A model generated the notes under the pieces. The model was given only the letters and a program-made list of their open reading frames with translations. It did not search any database and was not told the origin of the DNA. From Buchnera aphidicola (Thelaxes californica) (lineage in GTDB: Bacteria > Pseudomonadota > Gammaproteobacteria > Enterobacterales > Enterobacteriaceae), in the NCBI RefSeq assembly GCF_005080825.1, contig NZ_CP034852.1, forward strand, positions 335,120 to 399,119: a DNA stretch of 64,000 bases, read 5' to 3'. Shown one piece after another: positions 52,246-62,057 of this stretch (the stretch's first letter is position 1; the number at the start of each line of letters is the position of its first letter). The position numbers and the translations under genes were made by a program.

Positions 52246-53127
52246 ATGGATGTTATTCGTTCAAAAAATATTAAAAATAAAAAACAGAAAAAAAATAAAA
52301 AAGATAAAAAAAATTTTTTTTCTGTTTTAATAAAACAACTGTTTTATAATAAAAAAAAAAATAAAAAAAATTTATTTGATTTAATTAAAGATGCACAACA
52401 AAACAAATATATAGATCCAGAAATTAAAGATATGTTAGAAGGTATTATTGATATAACTAAACAATGTGTAAAAGAAATTATGGTTCCAAGATCTCAAATG
52501 ATTACATTAGAAGCAAATTATACTTTAAATCAATGTTTAGATATTATTATTCAATCTTCACATTCTAGATTTCCAGTAATGAACGCTGATAAAAATTATG
52601 TAAAAGGTTTTTTAATAGCAAAAGATTTATTATCTTTTATGAGAAACAACACAGAAAATTTTTTTATAGAAAAGATGTTACGACCAGCTGTCATTGTACC
52701 AGACAGTAAAAATGTAGACAGTATGTTAAAAGAATTTCAGTTAAGACGTCACCATATGGCAGTAGTAATAGATGAATTTGGTGCAGTATCCGGATTAATA
52801 ACTATCGAAGACATTTTAGAATTAATAGTAGGAAAAATTGACGATGAATATGATAAAAAAAACGAATTAAATATTAAACCAATGAATAGTAATACATTTC
52901 ATATTAGCGCATTAACTGAAATTAAAGAATTTAATGAAAAATTTCACACTTCTTTTGGAAATCAACAAATTGACACTGTGGGTGGTTTAATTATGCAAGC
53001 ATTTGGAAAACTTCCAAAAAACAATGAAATCATTACTATTCATAATTTTCAATTTAAAATTATGATAGTAAATAGTAGAAGAATAGTTCAATTACAATTA
53101 AAAGTATTACATAACCATAAAAAATAG
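52246..53127 (+). CDS. corC: CorC (YbeX): CBS-domain protein of magnesium/cobalt efflux
   Basis: Cytoplasmic CBS-pair protein linked to CorA-mediated Mg/Co efflux and, more recently, to ribosome metabolism. Tandem CBS domains span about 75-195 (MVPRSQMITLEA, SHSRFPVM, DEFGAVSGLITIEDILE). The C-terminal CorC/HlyC domain includes DTVGGLIMQAFGKLP. Length 293 (E. coli 292). The lysine-rich N-terminus contains an A11 run (52351-52361). lnt, next in E. coli, is absent; leuS follows after 107 nt. Confidence 0.95.
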   Translation: MDVIRSKNIKNKKQKKNKKDKKNFFSVLIKQLFYNKKKNKKNLFDLIKDAQQNKYIDPEIKDMLEGIIDITKQCVKEIMVPRSQMITLEANYTLNQCLDIIIQSSHSRFPVMNADKNYVKGFLIAKDLLSFMRNNTENFFIEKMLRPAVIVPDSKNVDSMLKEFQLRRHHMAVVIDEFGAVSGLITIEDILELIVGKIDDEYDKKNELNIKPMNSNTFHISALTEIKEFNEKFHTSFGNQQIDTVGGLIMQAFGKLPKNNEIITIHNFQFKIMIVNSRRIVQLQLKVLHNHKK

Positions 53128-53234
53128 AAAAAAATTTAGTATAAAAATGTAATACCTTTATAACAGTTATTTAAATTTTTTTTTAAAATGTAAAATAACA
53201 TTACTTTTAAAATATTAAAAATAAAAAATAAAAT

Positions 53235-55841
53235 ATGATATATGAAAAATATAATTATAAAAAAATAGAAAAATATGTACAAAAATATTGGTATAAAAAT
53301 AAAACATTTAGTGTGACTGAAAATACAAAAAAAAAAAAATATTATTGTTTAGCTATGTTACCTTATCCTTCTGGTAATTTACATATGGGACATGTACGTA
53401 ATTATACTATAAGTGACGTAATTTCTCGTTGTCAAAGAATGCTTGGAAAAAATGTTTTACATCCAATTGGATGGGACGCTTTTGGACTTCCTGCTGAAGA
53501 AGCAGCTATTAAAAATAAACTTAATCCTAAAAAATGGACTGAAAATAATATAATTGCAATGAAAAAACAATTATATAAATTAGGATATAGCTATGATTGG
53601 AATAGAGAAATTAATACATCTAATCCAGAATATTATAAATGGGAACAATGGTTATTTATTCAACTATATAAAAAAAAATTAGTATATAAAAAAAAAGAAA
53701 CTGTATATTGGTGCCCAATTGACAAAACAGTATTAGCAAATGAACAAGTAATTCATGGAACATGTTGGAGATGTCAAACAGAAGTACAAATAAAAAAAAT
53801 TTCTCAATGGTTTCTTAAAATTACACATTATGCAAAAGAATTGTTACATGATTTAAAAATGTTACATCAATGGCCTAACAAAGTAGTTAATATGCAAAAA
53901 CAATGGATTGGAGAAACTAAAGGAATCGAAATAAAATTTAAAATATTCAACGATAAAATGACAATTAAAATATTCACTACTCGAATTGATACAATTATGG
54001 GAGTTACATTTTTATCTCTTTCTCCTGAACATCCATTTTCTAAAAAAATTGCGAAAAAAAAAATTCATATAAAAAATTTTTTAAAAGAAAAAATTGAAAA
54101 AAATGTTATGTATAATCATCAAAAAATATATGATTATATAGGTATCAATACTGAATATTTTGCTATTCATCCTATTAATAATAATTTAATTCCAATATGG
54201 ATTACTAATTATGTTACTTTAGAACACAATATTAAAGCAATAATGTCTATCCCCGCTCATAACATACATGATTTTTCTTTCGCATTAAAATACAATATTA
54301 ATATTAAAAATGTTATTAACATATCTAAAAAAATAAAAAAAGAATCAGTACAATTACCAATTATAAAAAAAGGATATCTTCATAATTCTGGAGATAACTT
54401 AAATACTTTAAATTCTGATGAAGCCACTAAAATAATTAAAAAAATATTATTTAAAAAAAAAATAGCAAAAGAAAAAATTATTTATAAAATTAAAGATTGG
54501 AATATTTCAAGACAAAGATATTGGGGAACTCCAATTCCAATAGCAGTTACAAAAACTGGAAAAAAAATATTAATACCAGAAAGTGATCTTCCAGTAGTAC
54601 TTCCTGATAATGATTTAAATGCTCAACAGGAATATATCAATATATTAAAACTCAATAGTAAATGGAAAAAAATTAACATTAATGGTGAGATAGTACAAAG
54701 AGAAACAGATACATTTGATACATTTATGGAATCATCTTGGTATTATATTAGATATACTAATCCACATATAAAAGATAAAATGATCGATCAAAAAGCAGCA
54801 CAATATTGGTTACCAGTAGATCAATATATTGGAGGTATTGAACATGCAACTATGCACCTATTATATTTTAGGTTTTTTCATAAATTATTGCGTGATTTAA
54901 ATCTTGTAAAAACCAATGAACCAGTTCAAAAATTAACATGTCAAGGTATGGTATTATCTAATGCATTTTACTATTTAGATTCATATAAAAAAAAACATTG
55001 GGTTAATTTAAAAAACATAAAAATTACACAAAATAAAAAAGGAAAAAAAATTTTTTTTTATCAAAAAAAAAAAATTGAAGTAATTAATGCTGGAATAATA
55101 AAAATGTCCAAATCTAAAAATAACGGTATTGATCCAAATTTAATGATTGAAAAATATGGAGCTGATACTATTAGATTATTTGTGATGTTTGCTGCTCCCA
55201 TTGAAAATGCATTAGAATGGCAAGAAAATGGAGTAAAAGGAATGTCCCGTTTTTTAAATAAATTATGGAATCTTGTTATTGACAAAAAAAAATATAAAAG
55301 AAATGATAAGAATTTCAACTATGTTAGTTTAACACATCAAGAAAAAAATATATTATCAAAGTTACATGAAACTATCATGAAAGTAACTTATGATATATAT
55401 GAAAAAAATGCATATAATACTGCAATTGCTTCTATAATTATTTTAGTAAAAAAAATTGAAGAATTTAAAATTGAAACTGAACAAAGTAAGTCAATACTTT
55501 TTATATGTTTATTAAATATTGTAAAAATGATGTATCCTTTTTCTCCTCATATTTGTTTTTTTATGTGGGAAAAATTTTTATCATGTTCAACTTCAAAAAC
55601 TATTGATTTTGAATCATGGCCTCAATATGATAAAACATTAATTTTAAAAAAAAATATTGTAATTGTTCAAATTAACGGAAAAAAAAAATGTAATATTCTT
55701 ACAGACGTTAATACACCTCAAAATATTATTTTGAAAAAAATAACAAAAATATCTAAAATATCACTTTTTTTAAAAAATAAAAAAATAAAAAAAATTATTT
55801 ATATTAAATCTAAAATCTTTAATATAGTAACTGAAAAATAA
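53235..55841 (+). CDS. leuS: Leucine-tRNA ligase
   Basis: Class I synthetase with editing. HIGH-type motif PYPSGNLHMGH near residues 42-52; KMSKS at IIKMSKSKNNG near 618. The CP1 editing domain keeps the Thr-rich FTTRIDT and the Asp in PAHNIHDFSFA. Length 868 (E. coli 860). Two very long in-frame runs stand out: A13 at 53327-53339 (after residue 31) and A12 at 55063-55074. It charges tRNA-Leu such as that at 22919. Confidence 0.98.
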   Translation: MIYEKYNYKKIEKYVQKYWYKNKTFSVTENTKKKKYYCLAMLPYPSGNLHMGHVRNYTISDVISRCQRMLGKNVLHPIGWDAFGLPAEEAAIKNKLNPKKWTENNIIAMKKQLYKLGYSYDWNREINTSNPEYYKWEQWLFIQLYKKKLVYKKKETVYWCPIDKTVLANEQVIHGTCWRCQTEVQIKKISQWFLKITHYAKELLHDLKMLHQWPNKVVNMQKQWIGETKGIEIKFKIFNDKMTIKIFTTRIDTIMGVTFLSLSPEHPFSKKIAKKKIHIKNFLKEKIEKNVMYNHQKIYDYIGINTEYFAIHPINNNLIPIWITNYVTLEHNIKAIMSIPAHNIHDFSFALKYNINIKNVINISKKIKKESVQLPIIKKGYLHNSGDNLNTLNSDEATKIIKKILFKKKIAKEKIIYKIKDWNISRQRYWGTPIPIAVTKTGKKILIPESDLPVVLPDNDLNAQQEYINILKLNSKWKKININGEIVQRETDTFDTFMESSWYYIRYTNPHIKDKMIDQKAAQYWLPVDQYIGGIEHATMHLLYFRFFHKLLRDLNLVKTNEPVQKLTCQGMVLSNAFYYLDSYKKKHWVNLKNIKITQNKKGKKIFFYQKKKIEVINAGIIKMSKSKNNGIDPNLMIEKYGADTIRLFVMFAAPIENALEWQENGVKGMSRFLNKLWNLVIDKKKYKRNDKNFNYVSLTHQEKNILSKLHETIMKVTYDIYEKNAYNTAIASIIILVKKIEEFKIETEQSKSILFICLLNIVKMMYPFSPHICFFMWEKFLSCSTSKTIDFESWPQYDKTLILKKNIVIVQINGKKKCNILTDVNTPQNIILKKITKISKISLFLKNKKIKKIIYIKSKIFNIVTEK

Positions 55842-55870
55842 ATAATTAATTTATTTTTTATATTTTAATA

Positions 55871-55891
55871 TACATTTTTGATAAAAATGTA
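55871..55891 (+). terminator. Hairpin between leuS and holA
   Basis: 9-bp perfect stem TACATTTTT/AAAAATGTA (55871-55879, 55883-55891) with GAT loop, 29 nt after leuS. No U-tract follows, so it may be a weak terminator or processing element. lptE, found between leuS and holA in E. coli, is absent here. Confidence 0.4.
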
Positions 55892-55977
55892 CTAATTGTT
55901 AATGTGATACACATACAATGTAATACTGTTAATTACTTTAACAAAAACATTTAAAAAAAATTTTGAGTAAAATATTA

Positions 55978-56976
55978 ATGAAATGTATTTTTTATGAAGA
56001 ATTAGAAAATTACTATATAGAAAAAAAAAATGTTTTTTGCTATTTTATTATAGGGAATGATACTCTTTTATTACAAGATAGTATCAATTTTATTGTTAAT
56101 ACAATTAATAAAAATAAATTTTTTAAAAAATTTGAAATTTCTATTCAAAAAAAACAAGATTATCAATTAATACTTAAAATATTACAAATTAATGATTTTT
56201 TTAATCAAAATAAAATTTTATTTATATCTTTTAAATCAAATTGTTTTGATAAAAAAATTTTAAAAAAAATAGAAAATATTTTTCCTTATCTTAATGAAAA
56301 AGTAATTTTAATTACATTTTTTACAAAAATTGACATAAAAATTAAAAAAATATGGTCTCAATATTCCAAATATAAAAATATTATTACAATTTATTGTAAT
56401 ACTCTTAATCAAAAAAAAATTTTAGTCTGGTTTAACAATAAAGAAAAATATAATAATGTAACCTTTACACAAGAAGCAAAAGAATTTTTATGTAATCATT
56501 TTGATAATAATTTTTTATTTTTAAGAAAAGAAATAGAAATTATATTATTGCTATATCAAAAAAAAAAAAATATTTCATTAAATGATTTAAAAAAAAATAC
56601 AACATTCAATTCTCAATTTACTGTATTTCAATGGATAGATTGCCTTTTTTTAGGAAATAAAAAAAAAAGTTTAAAAATTTTAAATGTTTTACATCAAAGT
56701 AAAATTCATCCATTAAACATTATAAGAATGTTACAAAAAGACATCATTATATTAATTGAAATGCAACAACAAAAAAATGTAAATAGTACTTTTTTATTTC
56801 AAAAAACAATATGGAAATCTAGACATCATTTATTTTTTAGATTAATAAAAAATAATAAAATAAATATTTTTTATAAAATTATTAAAATATTATATATCGC
56901 AGAAATATCAGAAAAAAAAAACAATCAATATTATACATGGATAATTTTACAATCAATTATTTATTATATAAAATAA
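55978..56976 (+). CDS. holA: DNA polymerase III delta subunit
   Basis: Clamp-loader subunit that opens the beta clamp. Family landmarks: FIIGNDTLLLQDS near residue 23-35, LFISF (E. coli LLLLL) region, then FTVFQWIDCLFLGNKKKSLKIL and IIRMLQKDIIILIEMQ. Sequence is strongly eroded toward K/I/N but full-length: 332 residues (E. coli 343). ATG at 55978 is preferred because its N-terminus matches E. coli in length; a TTG at 55963 is the alternative. An A12 run is at 56558-56569, in frame. Confidence 0.92.
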   Translation: MKCIFYEELENYYIEKKNVFCYFIIGNDTLLLQDSINFIVNTINKNKFFKKFEISIQKKQDYQLILKILQINDFFNQNKILFISFKSNCFDKKILKKIENIFPYLNEKVILITFFTKIDIKIKKIWSQYSKYKNIITIYCNTLNQKKILVWFNNKEKYNNVTFTQEAKEFLCNHFDNNFLFLRKEIEIILLLYQKKKNISLNDLKKNTTFNSQFTVFQWIDCLFLGNKKKSLKILNVLHQSKIHPLNIIRMLQKDIIILIEMQQQKNVNSTFLFQKTIWKSRHHLFFRLIKNNKINIFYKIIKILYIAEISEKKNNQYYTWIILQSIIYYIK

Positions 56977-57230
56977 AAAATATTTATAATTAAATTATAA
57001 AACTATATTATTAATAATAAAAATAAAATATTAAAAAAATCTTTTAAATTAAAAATATAAAATATATATTTTATATTTTTTTTTAAAATACTTGAATCAA
57101 CTTTTTAAAATATATAAATACATTTTCAACTGACATAAAAAATAATAGTAATTATTATTACATATCTATATCAGTTGAAATATACATTAAAAAATTAATT
57201 TAAACATTACTCATAATATAAATGTAAAAC

Positions 57231-57464
57231 ATGAAGATAAATCAAATAAAAATTTTAAATTTATTGGGATTAAAATGCCCTATACCTATTATGCAATTAA
57301 AAAATAAAATTAGAACAATGAAAAAAAAAGAAAAATTAATTGTATTATCTGATGATATATATAGTAAAAGAGAAATCATGTTATTTTGTAATTGTATGGG
57401 TCATAATATTATTCAAATTACTTATAAAAAAAAAATTATTAAATATTATATCGAAAGACAATAA
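57231..57464 (+). CDS. tusA: Sulfur carrier protein TusA
   Basis: Sulfur relay protein that takes persulfide from IscS and passes it on for 2-thiolation of tRNA wobble uridines. The signature GLKCPIPIMQLK (residues 13-24) carries the active Cys and CPxP motif. Length 77 (E. coli 81). It stands alone between holA and asd. A 10-bp inverted repeat with a long spacer (57124-57133 and 57171-57180) lies 50 nt upstream. It depends on cysteine sulfur, which is supplied by the cys genes. Confidence 0.95.
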   Translation: MKINQIKILNLLGLKCPIPIMQLKNKIRTMKKKEKLIVLSDDIYSKREIMLFCNCMGHNIIQITYKKKIIKYYIERQ

Positions 57465-57500
57465 TAAAATAAATAAATTTTAAAAAATAAGAAAAAAATA

Positions 57501-58610
57501 TTAGATTAATAACAGTAACATTCTTCTTAAAGGTTCTGCTGCACCCCACAATAATTGGTCTCCTACAGAAAATATAGATAAATATTTTTTTCCAAGATTT
57601 AATTTTCTTAATCTACCTACAGGTATTGACAAAGTTCCTGACACATTAACTGGAGATAATTTTACTTTAGTTAATTGTTCTTCATTAGGAATAATAGTGA
57701 CCCATTGATTATTTTCTAATAATAATTCTTCTATATTTCTTATAGAAATATCTTTTTTTAATTTTATTGTAAAAGATTGACTATGACATCTTAATGTCGC
57801 GACTCTTACACAAATTCCATCGATATTTATATTTTTTTTAGAATTTAAAATTTTATTTGTTTCTGCTTCTATTTTCCACTCTTCTCGAGTTTGTTGATTA
57901 TTTAAAGGTGCATCAATCCAAGGGATTAAACTTCCTGTTAAAGCAACCCCAAAATTTTTTTTTGGAAAATTTTTTTCATTAAAAATACGAGTAATTTTTT
58001 TTTCAATATCTAGTATTGAAGGTGTTTTTGTAAACAAATCTTTTTGTATCGATTGACAAATAAAGTTCATTTGTTGAATCATTTCTAACATATAAGCAGA
58101 ACCTGCTCCAGAAGCTGCTTGATAAGTAGAAACATTTAACCAATCAATTAAATTATTTTGAAATAACCCACCTAATGCTAACAACATTAAACTAACAGTA
58201 CAATTTCCACCAACAAATGTTTTTATTCCTTTATCAATTGCTTGAATAATATTTTGTTTGTTGATAGGATCTAAAACGATTAAAGTATCAGTATTCATCC
58301 TTAAGGAAGAAGCCGCATCAATCCAATAACCCTGCCACCCTATATTTCTAATTTTAAAATACATTTTTTCAGTATAGTCACTACCTTGACAACTGATAAT
58401 TATATCCATTTCTTTTAATTGTTCTATATCATATGCATTTCTTAATCTTTCTTTCTGTTGATTATTTAATATATAATGATATTCTTCAAATTGAGAAGTA
58501 GAAAAGAAAACAGAATTTATATTTTGAAAATCTTTTTCTTCTAACATACGATCTATTAAAACAGAACCTACCATTCCTCTCCAACCAATAAAACCAACAT
58601 TTTTTTTCAT
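57501..58610 (-). CDS. asd: Aspartate-semialdehyde dehydrogenase
   Basis: Reduces aspartyl phosphate to aspartate semialdehyde, a branch point to lysine (see lysA), threonine and methionine. NADP motif VGFIGWRGMVGSVL at the N-terminus, catalytic Cys in FVGGNCTVSLML near 136 and catalytic His in the RCHSQSFT segment. Length 369 (E. coli 367). Start ATG at 58610 fits E. coli MKNVGF; a GTG directly before it (58613) is possible. AGG lies 8 nt upstream. Convergent with tusA across 36 nt. Confidence 0.97.
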   Translation of the reverse strand: MKKNVGFIGWRGMVGSVLIDRMLEEKDFQNINSVFFSTSQFEEYHYILNNQQKERLRNAYDIEQLKEMDIIISCQGSDYTEKMYFKIRNIGWQGYWIDAASSLRMNTDTLIVLDPINKQNIIQAIDKGIKTFVGGNCTVSLMLLALGGLFQNNLIDWLNVSTYQAASGAGSAYMLEMIQQMNFICQSIQKDLFTKTPSILDIEKKITRIFNEKNFPKKNFGVALTGSLIPWIDAPLNNQQTREEWKIEAETNKILNSKKNINIDGICVRVATLRCHSQSFTIKLKKDISIRNIEELLLENNQWVTIIPNEEQLTKVKLSPVNVSGTLSIPVGRLRKLNLGKKYLSIFSVGDQLLWGAAEPLRRMLLLLI

Positions 58611-58985
58611 CACTTATACCTTTTTATTCAATTTTAATAACTTAACTTAAAAAAATATTTGATATACAGAAATATTTTTTTAAGAACTTATATTTTTTTT
58701 TAAAATTCAATTATAATAGTTTATATTGATATTTATAAATATAACTAATTAATATTTAATTAAATTTATTAATTATATTAATGTTTTTTTTTATAAAATC
58801 ATATATATATATATTAAAACTCTCTTAAACATTGTATTTTACAATAAAAAATTTATAAAAAGAAATAAATGAGTTATATTTTATTTTAATAATTTTAATA
58901 AAAAAATAATATATATAAATATATATTATTATTAAATAATACCATTAATACATTTTTTGAAAAAAAATTATAATAGGAAAATATA
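58611..58985. other. Gene-free divergent region between asd and yhgN
   Basis: About 375 nt, almost pure A/T, with an (AT)n tract near 58800-58814 and an 11-bp AT-only hairpin (58905-58915/58920-58930). It must contain promoters for both asd and yhgN. Nothing else can be recognised. asd and yhgN are also neighbours in E. coli, so the arrangement is ancestral. Confidence 0.45.
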
Positions 58986-59576
58986 ATGAATAACATGATT
59001 TCTAATACTATATTATTAATATTAATAATGGATCCTTTAGGTAATTTACCAATTTTTATGTCTACTTTAAAAAATTTTAAACCACATAGACAACGATTTG
59101 TATTAATTAGAGAGATGTTATTAGCATTAATGATTATGTTTTTGTTTTTGTTTGCTGGAGAAAAAATACTAAGTATTTTGAATGTAAAAACAGAAACAGT
59201 TTCTATATCTGGAGGAATAATTTTATTTTTAATTGCAATTAAAATGATATTTCCATCTGAAACAAATCAAAATAATAATTCTTTTAAAGAAGAACCATTT
59301 CTGGTACCACTAGCTATTCCATTAGTTGCAGGTCCTTCTTTATTAGCAACTTTAATGTTACTTTCTCATAAATACCCTCATCAAACTCCTTATTTAATTG
59401 GTGCTTTATTGCTAGCTTGGACCATTACAATGTTTGTTTTATTATCATCAGAATTATTTTTAAAATTATTAGGAAAAAAAGGAGTAATTGCACTAGAAAG
59501 ATTAATGGGATTAATTTTAATTATGATATCAACTCAAATGTTTTTAGATGGAATTCAAAATTGGTTTAATTTTTAA
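58986..59576 (+). CDS. yhgN: MarC-family inner-membrane protein YhgN
   Basis: Integral membrane protein of the MarC family, function unproven. Length 196 (E. coli 197) with very high similarity: LLILIMDPLGNLPIFMS, then SISGGIILFLIAIKMIFPS, VPLAIPLVAGPSLLATLMLLS and GLILIMISTQMFLDG. About six hydrophobic segments are visible (near 4-20, 45-62, 68-86, 107-127, 137-158, 173-190). It is markedly better conserved than many neighbours, suggesting a needed transport or membrane role. ATAGGA precedes the ATG. Confidence 0.94.
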   Translation: MNNMISNTILLILIMDPLGNLPIFMSTLKNFKPHRQRFVLIREMLLALMIMFLFLFAGEKILSILNVKTETVSISGGIILFLIAIKMIFPSETNQNNNSFKEEPFLVPLAIPLVAGPSLLATLMLLSHKYPHQTPYLIGALLLAWTITMFVLLSSELFLKLLGKKGVIALERLMGLILIMISTQMFLDGIQNWFNF

Positions 59577-59753
59577 ATAAAAATATTAAAAATAAGATAA
59601 AAACATTTATTTTGTACTATTTTTATTAAAATATGTATTTTATTTTAAAATAATATTTAATATTCATTTTTTTTATAAAAAAAATATTTTTTATAAATAA
59701 TTTATATGATAAAGTAACTTCATAAAAACTAAAGATATTGAGTTAATAATCAT

Positions 59754-60896
59754 ATGCTTAACATGAATGAAATAAATTTAAAAAATAAAAGGGTATTAAT
59801 TAGATTAGATTTAAATGTTCCTATACATAATGGAAAAATTCAATCTTATGCTCGAATTGATGCAGCGTTACCAACAATTAAAATGGCAGTAAAAGCACAC
59901 GCAAAAGTTATTTTAATGTCTCATTTAGGACAACCTAAAGAAGGAATATTTGAAAAAAATTTTTCTTTAAAACCTATTTTTAAAGAATTAGTTAAAAGAT
60001 TACCTAATGTTTCATTATTTTTCAAAAAAAATATTGAAGATATCAACAAAATTAATTCTGGAGAAATTATTCTTTTAGAAAATGTTCGTTTTAATATTGG
60101 TGAAACAAATAATTGCAAAACATTATCAAAAAAATATTCTGAAATATGTGATATTTTTATTATGGACGCTTTTGGAAGTGCTCATAGAATACATGCATCT
60201 ACTTATGGAGTAGCAAAATATTCATCGATAAAATGTGCTGGACCTTTACTTCTAAAAGAAATTTGTGCTTTAGAAAAAGTATTAAATCAACCAAAAAGAC
60301 CTATGGTTGCTATAGTAGGAGGTGCAAAAATTTCTACTAAATTTAATATTTTATATGCTTTAGAAAAAATTGCAGATATAATCATTGTCGGAGGAGGTAT
60401 AGCAAATACTTTTATTGCTGTAAATAATTCAGTAGGAAAATCTTTACATGAACCAGAATATATTGAAGAAGCCAAAAAAATTTTAGAAAGAAAAAAAATT
60501 ATTGCTCCAATTGATTCTAGAGTTAGTACTTCTTTCAATAAAGAAGCTGTTGCATACATCAAAAGTACTAATAATATTCATATCAATGAAGAAATAATGG
60601 ATATTGGAACTAAAACAGAAAAAATAATAAAAAAAATTATTTTAAATGCAAAAACAATATTATGGAATGGACCTGTAGGAGTTTTTGAATTTCCTAATTT
60701 TTCTTCTGGAACAAAAAATTTAGCTATGGCTATTGCTGAAAGTAATGGTTTTTCAGTTGCTGGTGGAGGGGATACTATTAATGCAATCGAAAAATTTCAA
60801 ATTAAAAATAAAATATCCTATATTTCTACAGGAGGAGGTTCATTTTTAACTTTTTTAGAAAAAAGTACACTTCCTTGTATTGATATTTTAAAATAA
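59754..60896 (+). CDS. pgk: Phosphoglycerate kinase
   Basis: ATP-forming step of glycolysis. Substrate site RLDLNVP (17-23) and SHLGQP near 60; nucleotide-binding GGAKISTK near 187-194, and C-terminal NGPVGVFEFPNF and SVAGGGDT. Length 380 (E. coli 387). The Met at residue 4 is an alternative start. fbaA follows after 69 nt, the conserved pgk-fbaA pair; epd, upstream of pgk in E. coli, is absent. Confidence 0.98.
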   Translation: MLNMNEINLKNKRVLIRLDLNVPIHNGKIQSYARIDAALPTIKMAVKAHAKVILMSHLGQPKEGIFEKNFSLKPIFKELVKRLPNVSLFFKKNIEDINKINSGEIILLENVRFNIGETNNCKTLSKKYSEICDIFIMDAFGSAHRIHASTYGVAKYSSIKCAGPLLLKEICALEKVLNQPKRPMVAIVGGAKISTKFNILYALEKIADIIIVGGGIANTFIAVNNSVGKSLHEPEYIEEAKKILERKKIIAPIDSRVSTSFNKEAVAYIKSTNNIHINEEIMDIGTKTEKIIKKIILNAKTILWNGPVGVFEFPNFSSGTKNLAMAIAESNGFSVAGGGDTINAIEKFQIKNKISYISTGGGSFLTFLEKSTLPCIDILK

Positions 60897-60965
60897 ATTA
60901 TTAATAAATATTTTTATTAAAAAATAAAATACATAAATAATAAAATAAATGAAAGGTATATTGTT

Positions 60966-62057
60966 ATGCATAAAATATCTAAAATTATTAAACCAGGAAT
61001 AATTTTTGGAAAAGATATAAAAACAATTTTTACAATAGCAAAAAAAAACAAATTTGCAATTCCAGCAGTAAATTGCATTGGAACTGATTCTATTAATGCT
61101 GTATTATCAGCTGCATATGAAGCACAATCTCCGGTTATTATACAACTATCTTACAGCGGGGCTAGTTTTATAGCAGGAGCAAAAATTAATACAGTAAAAT
61201 ACCAATGTCCATATAAACAATCTATAATAGGAGCAATATCTATTGCTCATTATATCCATAAATTATCAAAATATTATCAAATACCAGTAATTTTACATAC
61301 TGATCATTGTTATCAAGAAATATTACCTTGGATAAATGCATTAATTGAAGAGGGAGAAAAAAACTTTCAAAAAACTGGGATACCTTTATTTTCATCACAT
61401 ATGATTGATTTATCTAAAGAAAAAATAGAAAAAAATATATCAACATGTAAAAAATATCTTCAAAGAATGTCAAAAATCAATATGATTTTAGAAATAGAAC
61501 TAGGTTGTACTGGTGGAGAAGAAGATGGTATTGATAATTCATCTCTTAAAAAAGAATCTCTTTATACTTCTCCTGAAGAAGTAAATTATGCTTATGAACA
61601 ACTAAATACTATTAGTGATCAATTTACTATTGCAGCATCATTTGGAAATGTTCATGGAGTATATTCACCAGGTAGCATTCAATTAAAACCAAAAATTTTA
61701 AAAAAATCACAATCTTATATTAGAAATAAACATAAATTATTAAACATTAATCCAATTAATTTTGTTTTTCATGGTAGTTCCGGAACAAATATACATGATA
61801 TTAAAAAAGCTATTTCTTATGGAGTAGTTAAAATAAATATCGATACTGATATACAATGGGCTACATGGGAAGGAATATTAAAATATTACTATATAAATAA
61901 ACATGGTTTACATAGTCAATTAGGAAATGATAAAGGAATTGAATATCCAAACAAAAAATATTATGATCCTAGAGTATGGATTCATGAATCTCAAAAAAAT
62001 ATAAAAAAAAGATTAATACAATCGTTTCAAGATTTTAACTCATGTAACCAATTATAA
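60966..62057 (+). CDS. fbaA: Fructose-bisphosphate aldolase, class II
   Basis: Cleaves fructose-1,6-bisphosphate. Zinc ligands in HTDHC (near residue 111), SFGNVHGVY and FHGSSGT; GEEDGID near 183 belongs to the class IIA signature, and NIDTDIQWATW binds phosphate. Length 363 (E. coli 359). SD-like AAAGG before the ATG. Last recognisable gene before an 816-nt gap. Confidence 0.98.
   Translation: MHKISKIIKPGIIFGKDIKTIFTIAKKNKFAIPAVNCIGTDSINAVLSAAYEAQSPVIIQLSYSGASFIAGAKINTVKYQCPYKQSIIGAISIAHYIHKLSKYYQIPVILHTDHCYQEILPWINALIEEGEKNFQKTGIPLFSSHMIDLSKEKIEKNISTCKKYLQRMSKINMILEIELGCTGGEEDGIDNSSLKKESLYTSPEEVNYAYEQLNTISDQFTIAASFGNVHGVYSPGSIQLKPKILKKSQSYIRNKHKLLNINPINFVFHGSSGTNIHDIKKAISYGVVKINIDTDIQWATWEGILKYYYINKHGLHSQLGNDKGIEYPNKKYYDPRVWIHESQKNIKKRLIQSFQDFNSCNQL

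Noticed and set aside
57124-57180. 10-bp inverted repeat TTTCAACTGA/TCAGTTGAAA upstream of tusA
   Set aside because: Long spacer, no U-tract and no known operator; mentioned with tusA but not called as a site.
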